Assembly (NCBI GenBank): GCA_028287235.1 | Contig: JAQBQB010000002.1 | Coordinates: 186,001 to 250,000, forward strand | Length of the DNA stretch: 64,000 nucleotides | DNA from: Gemmatimonadota bacterium | GTDB taxonomy: Bacteria > Gemmatimonadota > Gemmatimonadetes > Gemmatimonadales > Gemmatimonadaceae | Direction of reading: 5' to 3' | Shown here: positions 1-9,215 of the stretch, one piece after another | How positions within the stretch are numbered: the first letter of the stretch is position 1 | Layout: every line of letters starts with the position of its first letter | Notes under the pieces: generated by a model | Told to the model about the DNA's origin: nothing | Seen by the model: only the letters and a program-made list of their open reading frames with translations | The model's database searches: none | Program-made: the position numbers and the translations under genes

Positions 1-990
1 CGAGGGCAACACCGCCGCGCGGTCCTCGATGGCGTGGTACGCCAGCAGCGCCTTCCACGTGCCGAGCGGTTGATTCCCGAGCAGCGCCGCCTCGCCCACG
101 ATCGCACTCGGCTGCCACGCCAGCAGCGAGTCCTGATCGGCGAGACCGGCTGCCGTGAAGAAGGCCGCCCACTCCACACCCGGCGCCTTGCGCGCAAAGT
201 CGGTGCGCGCCCAGTGGTTGTTGCCCTTCGCGGGATCCTCGCTGTCCTCCACCTTCCAGTGCGACGCGGCGATCTGCGTCTCGAGTGCGACGACCGAGTC
301 TGCGCGCGCCGCGGCGTTGGAAAGCCCGGCGAGCGACAGCATCCGCGCGACGTGCGCGCGGTACGTGGCCCGCAGCGCGGCCATCTTGGGCGACGCGTCC
401 ACGTAGTAGCTGCGATCCGGCATCTCCACGCCGCCCTGAAAGAGCACTGCCGAGTTTCGGGTTGGCATATTGAAATCCTGCGTCACCCAGAAGCCGAACG
501 GATTGTCCGTATGGAGAACGCCGCGGTTCATGGGATCGACGTCTGCGCGGAGATGCGCGCCGAGGAAGCGCGCGAGCGCCGCGCGATCGGCGATGGCGGC
601 GATGGTATCGAGCAGCGGCCGGATCGGCGCCATGCCGCGCGTGGCAATCGACGCGGTATCGAGGAATGCCGTGTAGAAGTCGCCTACCTTGCGCAGGTCG
701 CTCCCCACCGCCGCGTGCGCGGCCGCCGCCTGGCGCACGATCTCCATGACGTGCGCCGTCGCCACCTTGTCGGCGATCTGGAAGCCGCCGTAGCTGCTCA
801 ACTCGGGCGGAATCTGGGTGTGTCTTTCCCAGGTGCCGTTGGCGTACTTGTAGAAGTCGTTGCCGGGGAGGACGGTGGTGTCCATGCCGGCGCGGTCGAG
901 GCCTAGCGTGGGGCGCTGGGCGGCGAGCGGAGCGGCGGCGGGCGCGAGCAGGGCCGCGATGGCCGCGGCGGCGGCGAGTTTTGAGATCAT
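1..990 (-). CDS. M13-family zinc metallopeptidase, secreted; C-terminus outside the window
   Basis: Reading leftward from the ATG at 990 gives 330 residues with no stop before the window edge, so the gene is partial. It opens with a hydrophobic Ala/Leu-rich signal peptide ending near residue 24 (LAAQ). The mature part has the conserved start of the peptidase M13 N-terminal domain (PGNDFYKYANGTW followed by IPPEL) and later QGGVEMPDRSYY, a typical M13 stretch. M13 enzymes (neprilysin/PepO type) are periplasmic or surface zinc endopeptidases. The catalytic HExxH and second zinc ligand sit in the C-terminal domain, which is not in this window, so activity cannot be judged. Family assignment is strong from the N-terminal half alone. 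Confidence 0.88.
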   Translation of the reverse strand, partial: MISKLAAAAAIAALLAPAAAPLAAQRPTLGLDRAGMDTTVLPGNDFYKYANGTWERHTQIPPELSSYGGFQIADKVATAHVMEIVRQAAAAHAAVGSDLRKVGDFYTAFLDTASIATRGMAPIRPLLDTIAAIADRAALARFLGAHLRADVDPMNRGVLHTDNPFGFWVTQDFNMPTRNSAVLFQGGVEMPDRSYYVDASPKMAALRATYRAHVARMLSLAGLSNAAARADSVVALETQIAASHWKVEDSEDPAKGNNHWARTDFARKAPGVEWAAFFTAAGLADQDSLLAWQPSAIVGEAALLGNQPLGTWKALLAYHAIEDRAAVLPS

Positions 991-1321
991 GTAGCGAGTT
1001 ACAGCAGGCGTCTGCGGTGCGCAAGCCGGGGAGACGGGAGTGAGTGATGTGGCGCACGGGGGTCCGGTGATACATCCACGACGCCTTGACGCTACCCGCG
1101 CTGCGTGCCTCATCCGGCCACACACATTCGCGCCGCTTGGCGGCGGGAAGGACGAGATGAGATCACTCATGTTGGGCCTGGGCATGGCGAGCTGGACGCC
1201 GCGATCAAACAGCTCGAGCTCGCGCAGCAGTACGACGACAAGTAATTCGGCGGCGCGAACGAGACGCGCCCGGTGTGATGAGCGTCCCCGCGGTCTCGCA
1301 TTGAGGACCTCGCGCTGTCAC
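991..1321. other. Intergenic stretch with a possible gene 3' remnant
   Basis: No complete gene is visible. On the + strand one frame ending at the TAA at about 1243-1245 reads GELDAAIKQLELAQQYDDK before the stop. This looks like the helical C-terminus of a real protein, but there is no start codon or upstream body, so it is probably a fragment. The rest is the upstream region of the M13 peptidase gene and the downstream region of the convergent-side neighbour. Confidence 0.3.
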
Positions 1322-2404
1322 TCACTCCCGGCGCTTCCATTGGCTGAACGTCTGCTCGGTCCCGGGCGCCGAGAAGTCGGACGGACGCGCCCGTCCCGGA
1401 GGTGCAATGAGAAAGCGCACCTCGTCGCCAACCCACTCGAGAATTCCCCGGCTCAGCTTCCCGGTGTCGCGGCCGCTCAGGTGGACGTAGTCGACGGCGA
1501 CCGGCCGCGCGCTGTCGTCGATGCGCATTCTCACATGCAGCATGACCTGTCCGCCGAACGTCACCTTCGACTCGTCGCCCGTGCCGACGCGCGATCCGAA
1601 CGGAAGCCAGTCCTGGCGCATCTCTTCGCCGTTCATCACGAGCCGGACCGGAACCCACGCGCCCTCGAGCCGGCGCAGCATGTCGCTCGATGATCTCGTG
1701 AGCTCGAACTCACCCGGCTCGCCGGCGGACGCCGGTGCACCGCCCGGCGGTTCGGCGGGCGCTTGCCGAACGCCGCCTGTGACGTTCGGCGGACGCGCCG
1801 CCGACACGCGCCGGAGCCGCTCGAGCGCGTGGCCCGTGCCGGGCTTCGACTCGAACGCCGCCGGCCGCGACGCCCCGACCACGCCGAGGCAAATCGTGAG
1901 CTCGTCGCCGTTTAGGACGAGGAGGCCGTAGGCCGAATGCCCGGCCTCGGGGCCCTCGACGAACTCGATGTCGAGCTGCATCGGCGACAGCGCGGTATCG
2001 ATCGTGAAGCGGCCGTCGTAGTGGGCTTCCGGCGACTCCATCCGGAACCGGTCGCCGTCGAACAGCAGCGTCGCGTGCGCGAGCATCGCGCTCGGCGCGT
2101 CGGTGCCGTCGATGCGCAGCGACTCGAACGCCCACGCGCCCTCGAGCGCGCGCAACGTCTCGACGTGACGGACGAGCGCCGGCCAGCTGGGGAATCCGTT
2201 CCGCCGGGCGACGACGGACTGCGCGTCGGCGAGCCTGAGCTGGGCGGCGCGCACTTTTGCGACGGTGAGACCGCGCGCCTTTGGCAGATGTCCGATAAAC
2301 GTGTGGGCGGCCCTGGCGTCGCCGGCGCGGAGCTCGGCGAGCAGGGTCTTGGCCTGGCCGCGGAAGTGCTCGAGGCTTGGCCGTGCGGGGAGTGTGTGGG
2401 TCAT
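1322..2404 (-). CDS. Two-repeat TIGR03067-like protein with N-terminal helical module
   Basis: The predicted protein has 360 residues. Residues ~5-85 form a helical module (FRGQAKTLLAELRAGD, then LADAQSVVARRNGFPSWPAL). This is often found at the N-terminus of bacterial ankyrin-type and uncharacterised proteins. Two beta-rich repeats follow, each starting LEGAW (about residues 87 and 250) and resembling the TIGR03067 lipocalin-like domain common in Planctomycetes and Gemmatimonadota. The repeats are joined by a Pro/Ala/Gly linker. No signal peptide is seen. The second of two adjacent ATGs (2404) is chosen because GGAGG at 2409-2413 sits 4 bases upstream of it. Function is unknown. Confidence 0.75.
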   Translation of the reverse strand: MTHTLPARPSLEHFRGQAKTLLAELRAGDARAAHTFIGHLPKARGLTVAKVRAAQLRLADAQSVVARRNGFPSWPALVRHVETLRALEGAWAFESLRIDGTDAPSAMLAHATLLFDGDRFRMESPEAHYDGRFTIDTALSPMQLDIEFVEGPEAGHSAYGLLVLNGDELTICLGVVGASRPAAFESKPGTGHALERLRRVSAARPPNVTGGVRQAPAEPPGGAPASAGEPGEFELTRSSSDMLRRLEGAWVPVRLVMNGEEMRQDWLPFGSRVGTGDESKVTFGGQVMLHVRMRIDDSARPVAVDYVHLSGRDTGKLSRGILEWVGDEVRFLIAPPGRARPSDFSAPGTEQTFSQWKRRE

Positions 2405-2607
2405 CATGCCTCCATGCATCACCCGGGTCCGCAGCAGGCTGCACGAGGTCATGGCCCGAACTACACGCGGGCAATGCGAAGGCGAGTTGAACTCTTCCCG
2501 CGGACCCGGCGGCTCCCTTCAAGCCGCGGAAATTTTACAACGGACGGGGCGGGAGCGCCAGCGGTTCGCACATACGACGCTGGCCCGCGTGGCGCTCCCC
2601 GACGACA

Positions 2608-5600
2608 TCATGGCACGATACCGGCCCCAACGTCGGTCGCGTTCTTCTGCAGGTACGGCACCCCCTGCTCCAACCACCGCGGCGCCGGCGCGCCCTTGAG
2701 GTAGTGATCGAAGAACTGGAAATACCGAACTGTCAGATCCTTCCGGTTGGCCAGCCCGCGCAGCCCGTGCCCTTCCCCCGGATACGCGAGCAACACCGCG
2801 TTCTTGCCGTTGTATCGCAGCGCATTATAGAACCCCAGCCCATTCTGGAACGCCACCGTCGGATCCGCCGTCCCGTGCATGATGAGGATCGGCTCTGTGA
2901 CGTCCGGCACGTGCGTCAACGCCGACTCCGACATGTAGATCTCGGGCTTTTCCCACGGCGAGAATCCCCACCGCCCCTGTCCGTACAGGTAGTAGTCGTT
3001 CCCGTTCGCGCCCGACCCACCGGGCACCTGATACCCCCAGCCCCAGTTCTGGCTGAAGTCCTGATAGAGATCCGTCACGCCCGCGCCGACGCCGACCGCC
3101 GCGAACAGCCGCGACCGCGTCGCGATGAACGCCGCGCCTTCGCCGCCGTACGAGTGCCCGTTCAATCCGATCTTCTTGGGATCGACGACGCCCATCGCGA
3201 TCACCTTCCGCACCGCGGCTTCGACCGAGTTGAGCTGGTCGGAGTGGCTCGAGCCGGTGTGATAGTAGATGTCCGGCACGAGCGTGATGTAGCCGTCGCT
3301 CGTCGCCTGGATGGGCATCGACCCCATGCCGGTCACGTAGCTCGGCGCCGAGTAGCGGTGCAGGTTCTGGGAGTTCTTCTCGTAGAAGTTGACGAGCATC
3401 GGACGCTTCTCGCCCGCCTTGTAGTCGTCCGGGTAGGTGAGCAGCGCCTGCAGACGATGACCGTCCTTGTCCTTGAAGTCGATGAGCTGCCGATGGCCCC
3501 ACAGATATTCGCTCTGCTGCGGGTTCGCGTCGGTGATCTTCTTCGCGTGGGCGAAGTCGGTACCGGTCGCGATGCGCAGATCGGGATACTCGGTGAACGT
3601 CTCGCGGCGCACGATGTAGACGTCGGCCTTGGCGGCCTTGGTCGGAACGCTGTACGCCGCGTCGTCGTACACGATGCCCTTCATCGTGCCGTCCGGCTCA
3701 CGCTCGGCGAAGCCCGACTTCTTGGTCCACTCGCCATAGGCGGAGAGGACCATCGGCTTCGAGATGTCGATCTTGTTCGCGATCGCTCCGCGCCCGCCGC
3801 GTCCGCCGCCGAACCCACCCGGCGCGCCACCACCGCCGCCGGCCACGGCGTCGGTATCCGGCTCGAGCTTCACGTAGCGATAGCGGATCTCGTTCTTCGC
3901 GCCCGCTCCCTTGGTGAGGCTCACTGGCTGCGAGCCGTCGTACGGAACGAAATAGAGATCGTAATTGCTTCGCGCAACGATGCCTTTGCCGTCGGCGGTG
4001 AATCCATCGACCCCGTAGCTCGGCTTGGGGCCGGGGTGATCGTAGAGCGCGTCGGTGAAGCTCACCGTGCCGCCGATGGTGTGCGTCGCGTTCGCGTCGA
4101 AATTATAGAACGCATACTTGTTGTCTTTCCAGAAGACGAACTCGTTCCCGTCTGGAGAGATGCCCACGATGTTCTGCCCGGTGAGCTGGCCCTTGGCGAT
4201 CAGCGTGCGCTCGCCAGTCTGCGTGTTCACGCGATAGATGTCGGCCGCCGGACGCTTGTAATCCGAGACGTACGCCCGCGCGTCCTGGCCCACCGCCCAG
4301 CGTCCGTCCTGGCTCACCTGCACGTCGCGCATGGTGCTGTCGGCGAGCATCACGAACTTCGCCGGCGCGATCTCGAACGATTCGCGGAAGGTGAAATTGC
4401 GATCGGCGTCGGCGCGGGTCATCTGCACCGACTGGATGCGGTCGTCCTTGGTATTCCACACGTCCACGTCGGCGACTTCGTCGGTTCCCTTGCGGCGCGC
4501 CGTGTCCGGCGCGGCCACCTGTTCCTTCATGCCGAAGAAGACCCGCTTGCCGTCGCCACTCCAGTCGAGCGCGGCGCGATCGCTGATGACCAGTCCCTTG
4601 GGCAACGCGCTCGCAGTGAGTGTCGCCGGCTTCGCGCTCATCGATGCCTGCACCACGCCCGACCCGACGAGATCGCGCACGTTGGGATAGACGACGACGG
4701 TGTTGTCTCGCTCGCGCATGCCCGCGACGTCCACGCCCTTGAGCACGGCGATGCCGGTGCCGGCGTCGTTCCACTGCAGGCGGTTGTAGACCTTGTTGTC
4801 GTTCTCGATCGGGACGGTGCGGTCGCTCGAGAGATCGATCACGAACAGGCCGTTGCCGTCGCGCGGCGTGGCGTCAACGGTGTAGGCGAGCAGATCGCCG
4901 CTGTGGTTGAACGCGATGTCGGCGACGGAGCCGAGGAGCTGATCGCGGCCGTTTGCGAGATTGTGTAGGATCACGTCGGATCCGCGCGGGCCGGTGGGCT
5001 CGGCTGCGGGCGTTGCTGCTCCCGATCCACCCGGTGCGCCGCCTCGGCCGCCGGGTGCGCCGGCGCCGTTGTTCGCGCGGCGGCGGAGGATGATGTAGTT
5101 CGAGTTGGCGGCGAAAGTGAAGGAGGCCACGTCCTGCCAGGCCTGAACTGCACCGGTCGCCAGGTTGCGGAGCTCGACGCGGGGGCGCTGGGCGGGCGCG
5201 TCACCGCGTGCGCCGTTTCCGGGTGCGGATGTGGGTGCGGCGCCCCCGCGGCGACCGCCGGCCCGGCCGCCGCCGCTCGACGGATCGACCTGGTACGCGA
5301 GCCACTTCGAGTCGTTCGAGAAGGCCGGGGCGGTGGCGCTCGCGACTTCGACCTCGTGATCGTCGCTGAGGCTGCGTAGGTGCATGGCCGGCTTGGCGTC
5401 GGCGGGGAGCGTGTTGGTGAGGGCGAGGACGTAGGTCACCCACTTGCCGTCGCCGGAGAGGGAGGAGCTGTTGATGCTCTTCCAGCGGGTGTAGTCGTCG
5501 ACGGTCAAAGCTCGTTTGGCGCTGGCGACGTTCGGCGCCGGGGCTTGGGCGAGGGCGGCGCTACTATAGATCAGCGAGAGCGCGAGGAGGGTGCGTACGG

Positions 5601-5613
5601 TAGCGAGGCGCAT
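2608..5613 (-). CDS. S9-family prolyl oligopeptidase, secreted
   Basis: A 1,001-residue protein with a clear signal peptide (MRLATVRTLLALSLIYSSAALAQA). A long beta-propeller-like region with Gly/Arg-rich insertions (GGRAGGRRGG, GGRGGAPGG) leads into a C-terminal alpha/beta-hydrolase domain. The nucleophile is in NGHSYGGEG (Ser about residue 821). The acid is in HGTADPTVAF and the catalytic His in YPGEGHGLR. This is the Ser-Asp-His triad of the S9 peptidase family, which cleaves short peptides, often after proline, probably in the periplasm. The low-complexity Gly/Arg insertions are typical of Gemmatimonadota S9 proteins. It is probably monocistronic. The long open frame on the opposite strand is a codon-bias shadow. 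Confidence 0.93.
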   Translation of the reverse strand: MRLATVRTLLALSLIYSSAALAQAPAPNVASAKRALTVDDYTRWKSINSSSLSGDGKWVTYVLALTNTLPADAKPAMHLRSLSDDHEVEVASATAPAFSNDSKWLAYQVDPSSGGGRAGGRRGGAAPTSAPGNGARGDAPAQRPRVELRNLATGAVQAWQDVASFTFAANSNYIILRRRANNGAGAPGGRGGAPGGSGAATPAAEPTGPRGSDVILHNLANGRDQLLGSVADIAFNHSGDLLAYTVDATPRDGNGLFVIDLSSDRTVPIENDNKVYNRLQWNDAGTGIAVLKGVDVAGMRERDNTVVVYPNVRDLVGSGVVQASMSAKPATLTASALPKGLVISDRAALDWSGDGKRVFFGMKEQVAAPDTARRKGTDEVADVDVWNTKDDRIQSVQMTRADADRNFTFRESFEIAPAKFVMLADSTMRDVQVSQDGRWAVGQDARAYVSDYKRPAADIYRVNTQTGERTLIAKGQLTGQNIVGISPDGNEFVFWKDNKYAFYNFDANATHTIGGTVSFTDALYDHPGPKPSYGVDGFTADGKGIVARSNYDLYFVPYDGSQPVSLTKGAGAKNEIRYRYVKLEPDTDAVAGGGGGAPGGFGGGRGGRGAIANKIDISKPMVLSAYGEWTKKSGFAEREPDGTMKGIVYDDAAYSVPTKAAKADVYIVRRETFTEYPDLRIATGTDFAHAKKITDANPQQSEYLWGHRQLIDFKDKDGHRLQALLTYPDDYKAGEKRPMLVNFYEKNSQNLHRYSAPSYVTGMGSMPIQATSDGYITLVPDIYYHTGSSHSDQLNSVEAAVRKVIAMGVVDPKKIGLNGHSYGGEGAAFIATRSRLFAAVGVGAGVTDLYQDFSQNWGWGYQVPGGSGANGNDYYLYGQGRWGFSPWEKPEIYMSESALTHVPDVTEPILIMHGTADPTVAFQNGLGFYNALRYNGKNAVLLAYPGEGHGLRGLANRKDLTVRYFQFFDHYLKGAPAPRWLEQGVPYLQKNATDVGAGIVP

Positions 5614-5709
5614 TCAGGTGCTGTCCGGTGTTTGGGGGGCTGCTTGGGGTACGTTGTACCGCGGCGCAACGCTGGGCTAGGGGGCTCCTCGCGGTTCCCT
5701 AGTCGCTAG

Positions 5710-6388
5710 GCGGGGCTGAACGCTTCGAACCGCCGATACATCAAGGCCGCCACGCTGGACCCGGTGGAGCTCTTCCCTTTCGTGCCATACATCCGGTACA
5801 TGCTGCCCGGCGTGATCAGCCTGGGGATCTTCATGACCGTGATGATCGTCGGCGCCATGTCGTACCTCGACGACAAGCAGCGCGGGGTCCATGAAGGCTA
5901 TCTCGTCACACTGAACACGAAACTGGAATTAGTACTGCGGCAGAACCTGGCCGGCACGATCAAGGCAACAATCAGCGGCGTGATGATCACGATCCTCGGC
6001 TGACTCGTCGCGGGCGTGTACGACATCATCAATCCGGTGCGCTTCCTCGCGCTGATCCTTCTCGTGATCGTCGTATCCTTTGCGTTCATGTCGATAATGG
6101 CGTGTCTCGTCGGACGAACGAACAATCCGATGCTGCCATGGGCTCTTTTCGGGGTGCTCAATGCGCTGTTGTACTTCCGAGTAGGGCGATTGATCCGACG
6201 CAGTCGTTGCCCAGCTGGCTGAGGTGGATTACGTATGTCGATCCGTTTACGTATGCGGTGGATGGGTTGAGGGTGTTGCTGCTCAAACGAGCGGCGGTGC
6301 GGGTTGTCATGTCGGACGCCTTTTTTCTGGCGTTGTTTGCCGGGGTGATGTTTGCGGGTCGGCGAAGTCGTTTCGGCGGACGTTGTAG
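5710..6388 (+). pseudogene. ABC-2 type transporter permease, decayed
   Basis: Translation in successive frames rebuilds the body of an ABC-2 membrane permease: VPYIRYMLPGVISLG, AMSYLDDKQRG, then PSWLRWITYVDPFTYAVDGLR near the C-terminus. The frame is interrupted by an in-frame TGA at 6001-6003 (ILG*LVAG). A frameshift lies near 6180, in the segment that should read LYFPSGAIYPTQSLPSWL. Another near 6355 precedes the natural ending SFRRTL and TAG at 6386-6388. The N-terminus is missing because a stop lies just upstream of AGLNASNRRYIKAATLDP. ABC-2 permeases export drugs or polysaccharides with a separate ATPase, and no ATPase gene is adjacent. The homology is clear and the gene is plainly non-functional. 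Confidence 0.8.
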
Positions 6389-6782
6389 GGAGCGCTTCGA
6401 CGGGATCGCTCGTTACGCTCGAAGAGCCGATATCTCGTCGGTCGCCCGTCGCGTTGCTGGCTAACTGAATATGGGAAAGTGACTTACGGGGCTCGAGGAA
6501 GCTTTATCGCCTCGCTACGCCATTCGAAAAATGCGACAGGAATCGTCGTTTTTCACCCTTTGGCTCCCGTAGGCTCGCGTTTCGTTCAGAACCTAGGCTG
6601 CCACGAATACCGCTGTTGCCGTGCGACGTCGGGCGTGGCGCCGCAGAAAACGAGTATTGGAGTCCTTCAATGATCGTTTTGGCGCGCTGGGCTCTAGCGC
6701 GCTGCCAAGCTTTCACGTCATTGTTCAGCTCTGTTCAGACCGTCATCGTTGCTCGATTCGCGACTCAAACAAACGCCAACAA
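6389..6782 (+). other. Non-coding junction at the left edge of the defence-like island
   Basis: About 390 bases separate the decayed permease from the first island gene. Base composition drops here towards A+T. No convincing gene, tRNA or integrase is visible. An open frame runs into the next gene from 6621, but its first 54 codons (MRRRAWRRRKRVLE...) look non-coding. I see no obvious attachment site or target duplication. Confidence 0.4.
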
Positions 6783-7733
6783 ATGGCCGAAAGCCGTCAG
6801 AAGACCTTTCATTACAAGCGGGCTCAAATCATTGGTGCCAAACCTCAGTCACTTTCCGGCATAATTCTGGCGGCACATAAAAAGGACGCTCGGCCGGCGA
6901 AGCGGTCGCACCGCTCAGGCGAAGGGAACAAACGCGTCCGCGTCGTGAACCAGTGCTACGCGCGCGGACAGATGGTGGTCGGCTGCCTCCTCGACTACAA
7001 CGAGGGCGACCATCAGACCATTTTGACCGTCGGTGAAGATGATCTGGAGTACGCGATCAGCCTGTTGCCGCTGGCCGAAAGGCAGCAGGTGATGAGCGGC
7101 AGCCTGTTTTTCGGGGTTCAGGAAAACCACGTGGTGGTCATGCAGTCCCAGGCTTTGCGCGCAGCTGAGTTCCAAGCGTATCTGAATTGGTGGCTGATTC
7201 AATCCGCCCAGGTGCTTGAGGACGGGGCGTTTATCTCTCTTGATAACGTCGCCTCAAAAGCAGGGAAGGCGATCCTGACTGGGGTTAAAGCGGTCACCCT
7301 GCGCGCTTCCGTGACCGATGATATATTACCGGTAGCCGAACAAAACCCGAACTTTGGCGGGCTCACCCGAGATCTGAAGTCCAGGATTTTCGAAATGCTT
7401 CGGACCGAAGGGACGTTTGATGATACGCCGGATGTTGATGCTGCGACACAAATTGACGACGTGGATTTTTCTCTCGAAATCCGACGTCGCGGACGACAGA
7501 AGGGAAAGACGTCGGTTATGGACGGCCTTGCTCGAGTTCTGCGTGATGCCGACGAATCAATTTTCCAGATTGAGACGAAGCGGGGCAAGGTTCGCGGTGT
7601 TGACCTGTGGTTGACGGAACAAAAATCCGTGAAGACAATCAACTCAGTTCCAGAGCTTGCGGATGTCGCGGACAAGATGCAGAAATGGCTAGACTTCCTT
7701 CTTGAGAGCCAGCAGGTATCGGAGGACGTGTGA
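6783..7733 (+). CDS. Hypothetical soluble protein coupled to a membrane protein
   Basis: A 316-residue predicted cytosolic protein starting MAESRQKTFHYKRAQ. I do not recognise the family. There is no signal peptide or membrane segment. The middle is mixed alpha/beta (MVVGCLLDYNEG, SLFFGVQENHVVVMQ, AAEFQAYLNWWLIQ) and the C-terminal half is rich in charged helices (DVDFSLEIRRRGRQKGK). It overlaps the next gene, a four-helix membrane protein, by four bases, so the two are translationally coupled. Codon use is less GC-rich than in flanking housekeeping genes, which suggests transfer. A soluble sensor plus small membrane effector is the layout of several abortive-infection pairs (for example RexA/RexB), but I see no sequence similarity to those. 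The start is the first ATG giving protein-like sequence. Confidence 0.7.
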   Translation: MAESRQKTFHYKRAQIIGAKPQSLSGIILAAHKKDARPAKRSHRSGEGNKRVRVVNQCYARGQMVVGCLLDYNEGDHQTILTVGEDDLEYAISLLPLAERQQVMSGSLFFGVQENHVVVMQSQALRAAEFQAYLNWWLIQSAQVLEDGAFISLDNVASKAGKAILTGVKAVTLRASVTDDILPVAEQNPNFGGLTRDLKSRIFEMLRTEGTFDDTPDVDAATQIDDVDFSLEIRRRGRQKGKTSVMDGLARVLRDADESIFQIETKRGKVRGVDLWLTEQKSVKTINSVPELADVADKMQKWLDFLLESQQVSEDV

Positions 7734-8317
7734 CCTCGGCACCGCAGCGGGTCGTTCAGATTGGTTTGAACGTGTTGGCAGTCGCGACTGTCGTTCTCGG
7801 TGCAGAGAATTGGTACCAGCACGTGCCTTCCTTCATCCCGCTCGTATTCACTGCGATTACCGGATTGAGTGCGGCCTTCGCGGCGCTCGCCTGGTATGCG
7901 ATCACGCAACTTGATAAGTTGAGCCAAGACATCGACACCTTCGGCTTTGGCTTGACGCAACGGGCGTTCGAATACATTCACGGTCGTAGGAACCGCGTAC
8001 TCTACGCCGGGATTGCTTGCACGATCGCCCTCGCTACTAATGCTGCTGTTGCAGCGATCATGGCCAGTGCGGCGAGATATTCGCTGGCTTACAAGTACTG
8101 CTTTGTCCTGGGCGCTGCAGCGACTGCAATCGCATCGTTGGCGGCAGTTCGAATCGTAACCGTCCATTCCAAGCTCCAGACGTTTCGTCGCGACTTGCTT
8201 TCGAGGCTGTTCGCCCAGAAAAAAGCGGCCGAGGTGATCCGTAATATTCGCGCCTCGGATGTATTGTCTGACGTGTCGACTGCGCCGGCTACGCAACTGT
8301 TACCGCACAGAAACTGA
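7730..8317 (+). CDS. Four-helix membrane protein, partner of the upstream gene
   Basis: A 195-residue protein starting at a GTG that overlaps the upstream stop (GTGA). GGAGG at 7721-7725 is the ribosome site. Four hydrophobic segments occur as two hairpins: about residues 6-24 and 31-54, then 87-108 and 116-137. Between the hairpins lies a charged loop (TQLDKLSQDIDTFGFGLTQRAFEYIHGRR), and a basic C-terminal tail follows (FRRDLLSRLFAQKKAAEVIRN). It is probably an inner-membrane protein. Its coupling to an unknown soluble protein at the edge of a defence-like island makes a membrane effector or anchor plausible, but this is inference. No family was recognised. Confidence 0.7.
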   Translation: MTSAPQRVVQIGLNVLAVATVVLGAENWYQHVPSFIPLVFTAITGLSAAFAALAWYAITQLDKLSQDIDTFGFGLTQRAFEYIHGRRNRVLYAGIACTIALATNAAVAAIMASAARYSLAYKYCFVLGAAATAIASLAAVRIVTVHSKLQTFRRDLLSRLFAQKKAAEVIRNIRASDVLSDVSTAPATQLLPHRN

Positions 8318-8362
8318 GCGATTCGCCGACTGCATGTCCGCAGTAGCAGGTGCGTTTACGAC

Positions 8363-8600
8363 CTATGCGACGGCTAGCCTGCTATTTTTCTTACTACCCG
8401 TCGACGACTCTTCCGCGATGTCGTTTGCCAGAGCATCGAACAACGATTGCAGATCAGATTGATCGGGCAAGCCGCGACGAACTGTCCCGACAAGCAGCTT
8501 TTTAGTTCGAGTCTTCTGGCGATGTCGCGCGCGCACTCCACGCTGATCCCCATTTTTTCCCCCAGCGTCATCGCCAGCGCACGCGTTGCCGGGCTACGCA
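8363..8600 (-). pseudogene. C-terminal remnant of an unidentified gene, frameshifted
   Basis: On the - strand, LAMTLGEKMGISVECARDIARR is read in one frame. After a shift at the T5 run (8499-8503) it continues KLLVGTVRRGLPDQSDLQS, then FDALANDIAEESSTG, and ends at TAG (8363-8365). Both halves look like genuine protein with consistent amphipathic character, so this is probably the broken 3' end of a gene. The family is not recognised. The 5' side stops near 8600, where an unrelated remnant on the other strand begins. Confidence 0.45.
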
Positions 8601-8601
8601 C

Positions 8602-8916
8602 GAGGCGACCGCCGCGGAGGACGCTGCGGGAACGACGACGCCGCACGACGATCTGGTCGTGGCGCCGTCCCACGAGGCCGGCGCGCTTGACGACTCGCGC
8701 GCCGTCGAGTACCGGCGCCTTTGAGGAGAGATGATCCGCGCCGAAGGCGCGGAGGTGCTGCGGATGCGAAATAGCGGCGCGATCGGGGACGACGCCATGC
8801 GGCGCATTCCGCGTGATCTCGACTTCGAGTCGATGCTGCTCGAGACGCGCGATCCGGTGACGGAGCCACCGAGCGAAGTGTCGGCGGCGATCGAGGGGAG
8901 AGACGGGGAGGAGTGA
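8602..8916 (+). pseudogene. C-terminal fragment of a CPA1-type Na+/H+ antiporter
   Basis: The frame ending at 8914-8916 reads HDDLVVAPSHEAGALDDSRA, EYRRL, stop, GEMIRAEGAEVLRMRNSGAI, then GDDAMRRIPRDLDFESMLLE. This is the cytoplasmic tail typical of bacterial CPA1 Na+/H+ antiporters, where the region normally runs EYRRLRREMIRAE...GDDAMRRIQRDLDLEE. An in-frame TGA just before GEMIRAE and the absence of the transmembrane body show it is a non-functional scrap. It begins abruptly at about 8602, next to a remnant on the other strand, marking a rearrangement junction. Confidence 0.65.
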
Positions 8917-9215
8917 TCACCGCGGTTCGTGAAACGACCGTTCTGCCGATATCACTTGGGGTTTGCGGCGAATCACCGTCACCAACCAGCCACTCATCGG
9001 CGCCTGCTAAGCGCCTTAGGTCACTGATCAGATTCTGCGACGCGTTTGCTAACCCGCCGAGCTTCCGCCGTACTTGAGCCGCCATGCATCACACGCGGGT
9101 CCGGGAGTTAGATGCCCACCGAACACATCATAGAGCCAAACGAAGCTGACGTCGTCTACAGGTCGCGAAGTCCGACTGTGACCTCGAGACGCCATATTAG
9201 GCACCGGCCTTCGGC
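8917..9215. other. Gap with no supported gene
   Basis: About 300 bases between the antiporter scrap and the next gene. Short open frames on the - strand (for example one reading LISDLRRLAGADEWLVGDG) look partly protein-like but have no clear start or family. I see no promoter or repeat worth naming. Confidence 0.3.

Noticed and set aside
2704-4968. A 754-codon open frame on the + strand inside the S9 peptidase gene.
   Set aside because: It is Arg/His/Val-rich with no motif and lies wholly antisense to a clear peptidase with a signal peptide and triad; a GC-bias shadow.
6479-6490. GACTTACGG shared with the tRNA-Pro terminator stem (49645-49653), as a possible attachment core.
   Set aside because: Nine bases are expected to recur by chance in 64 kb, and no integrase or longer match supports it.
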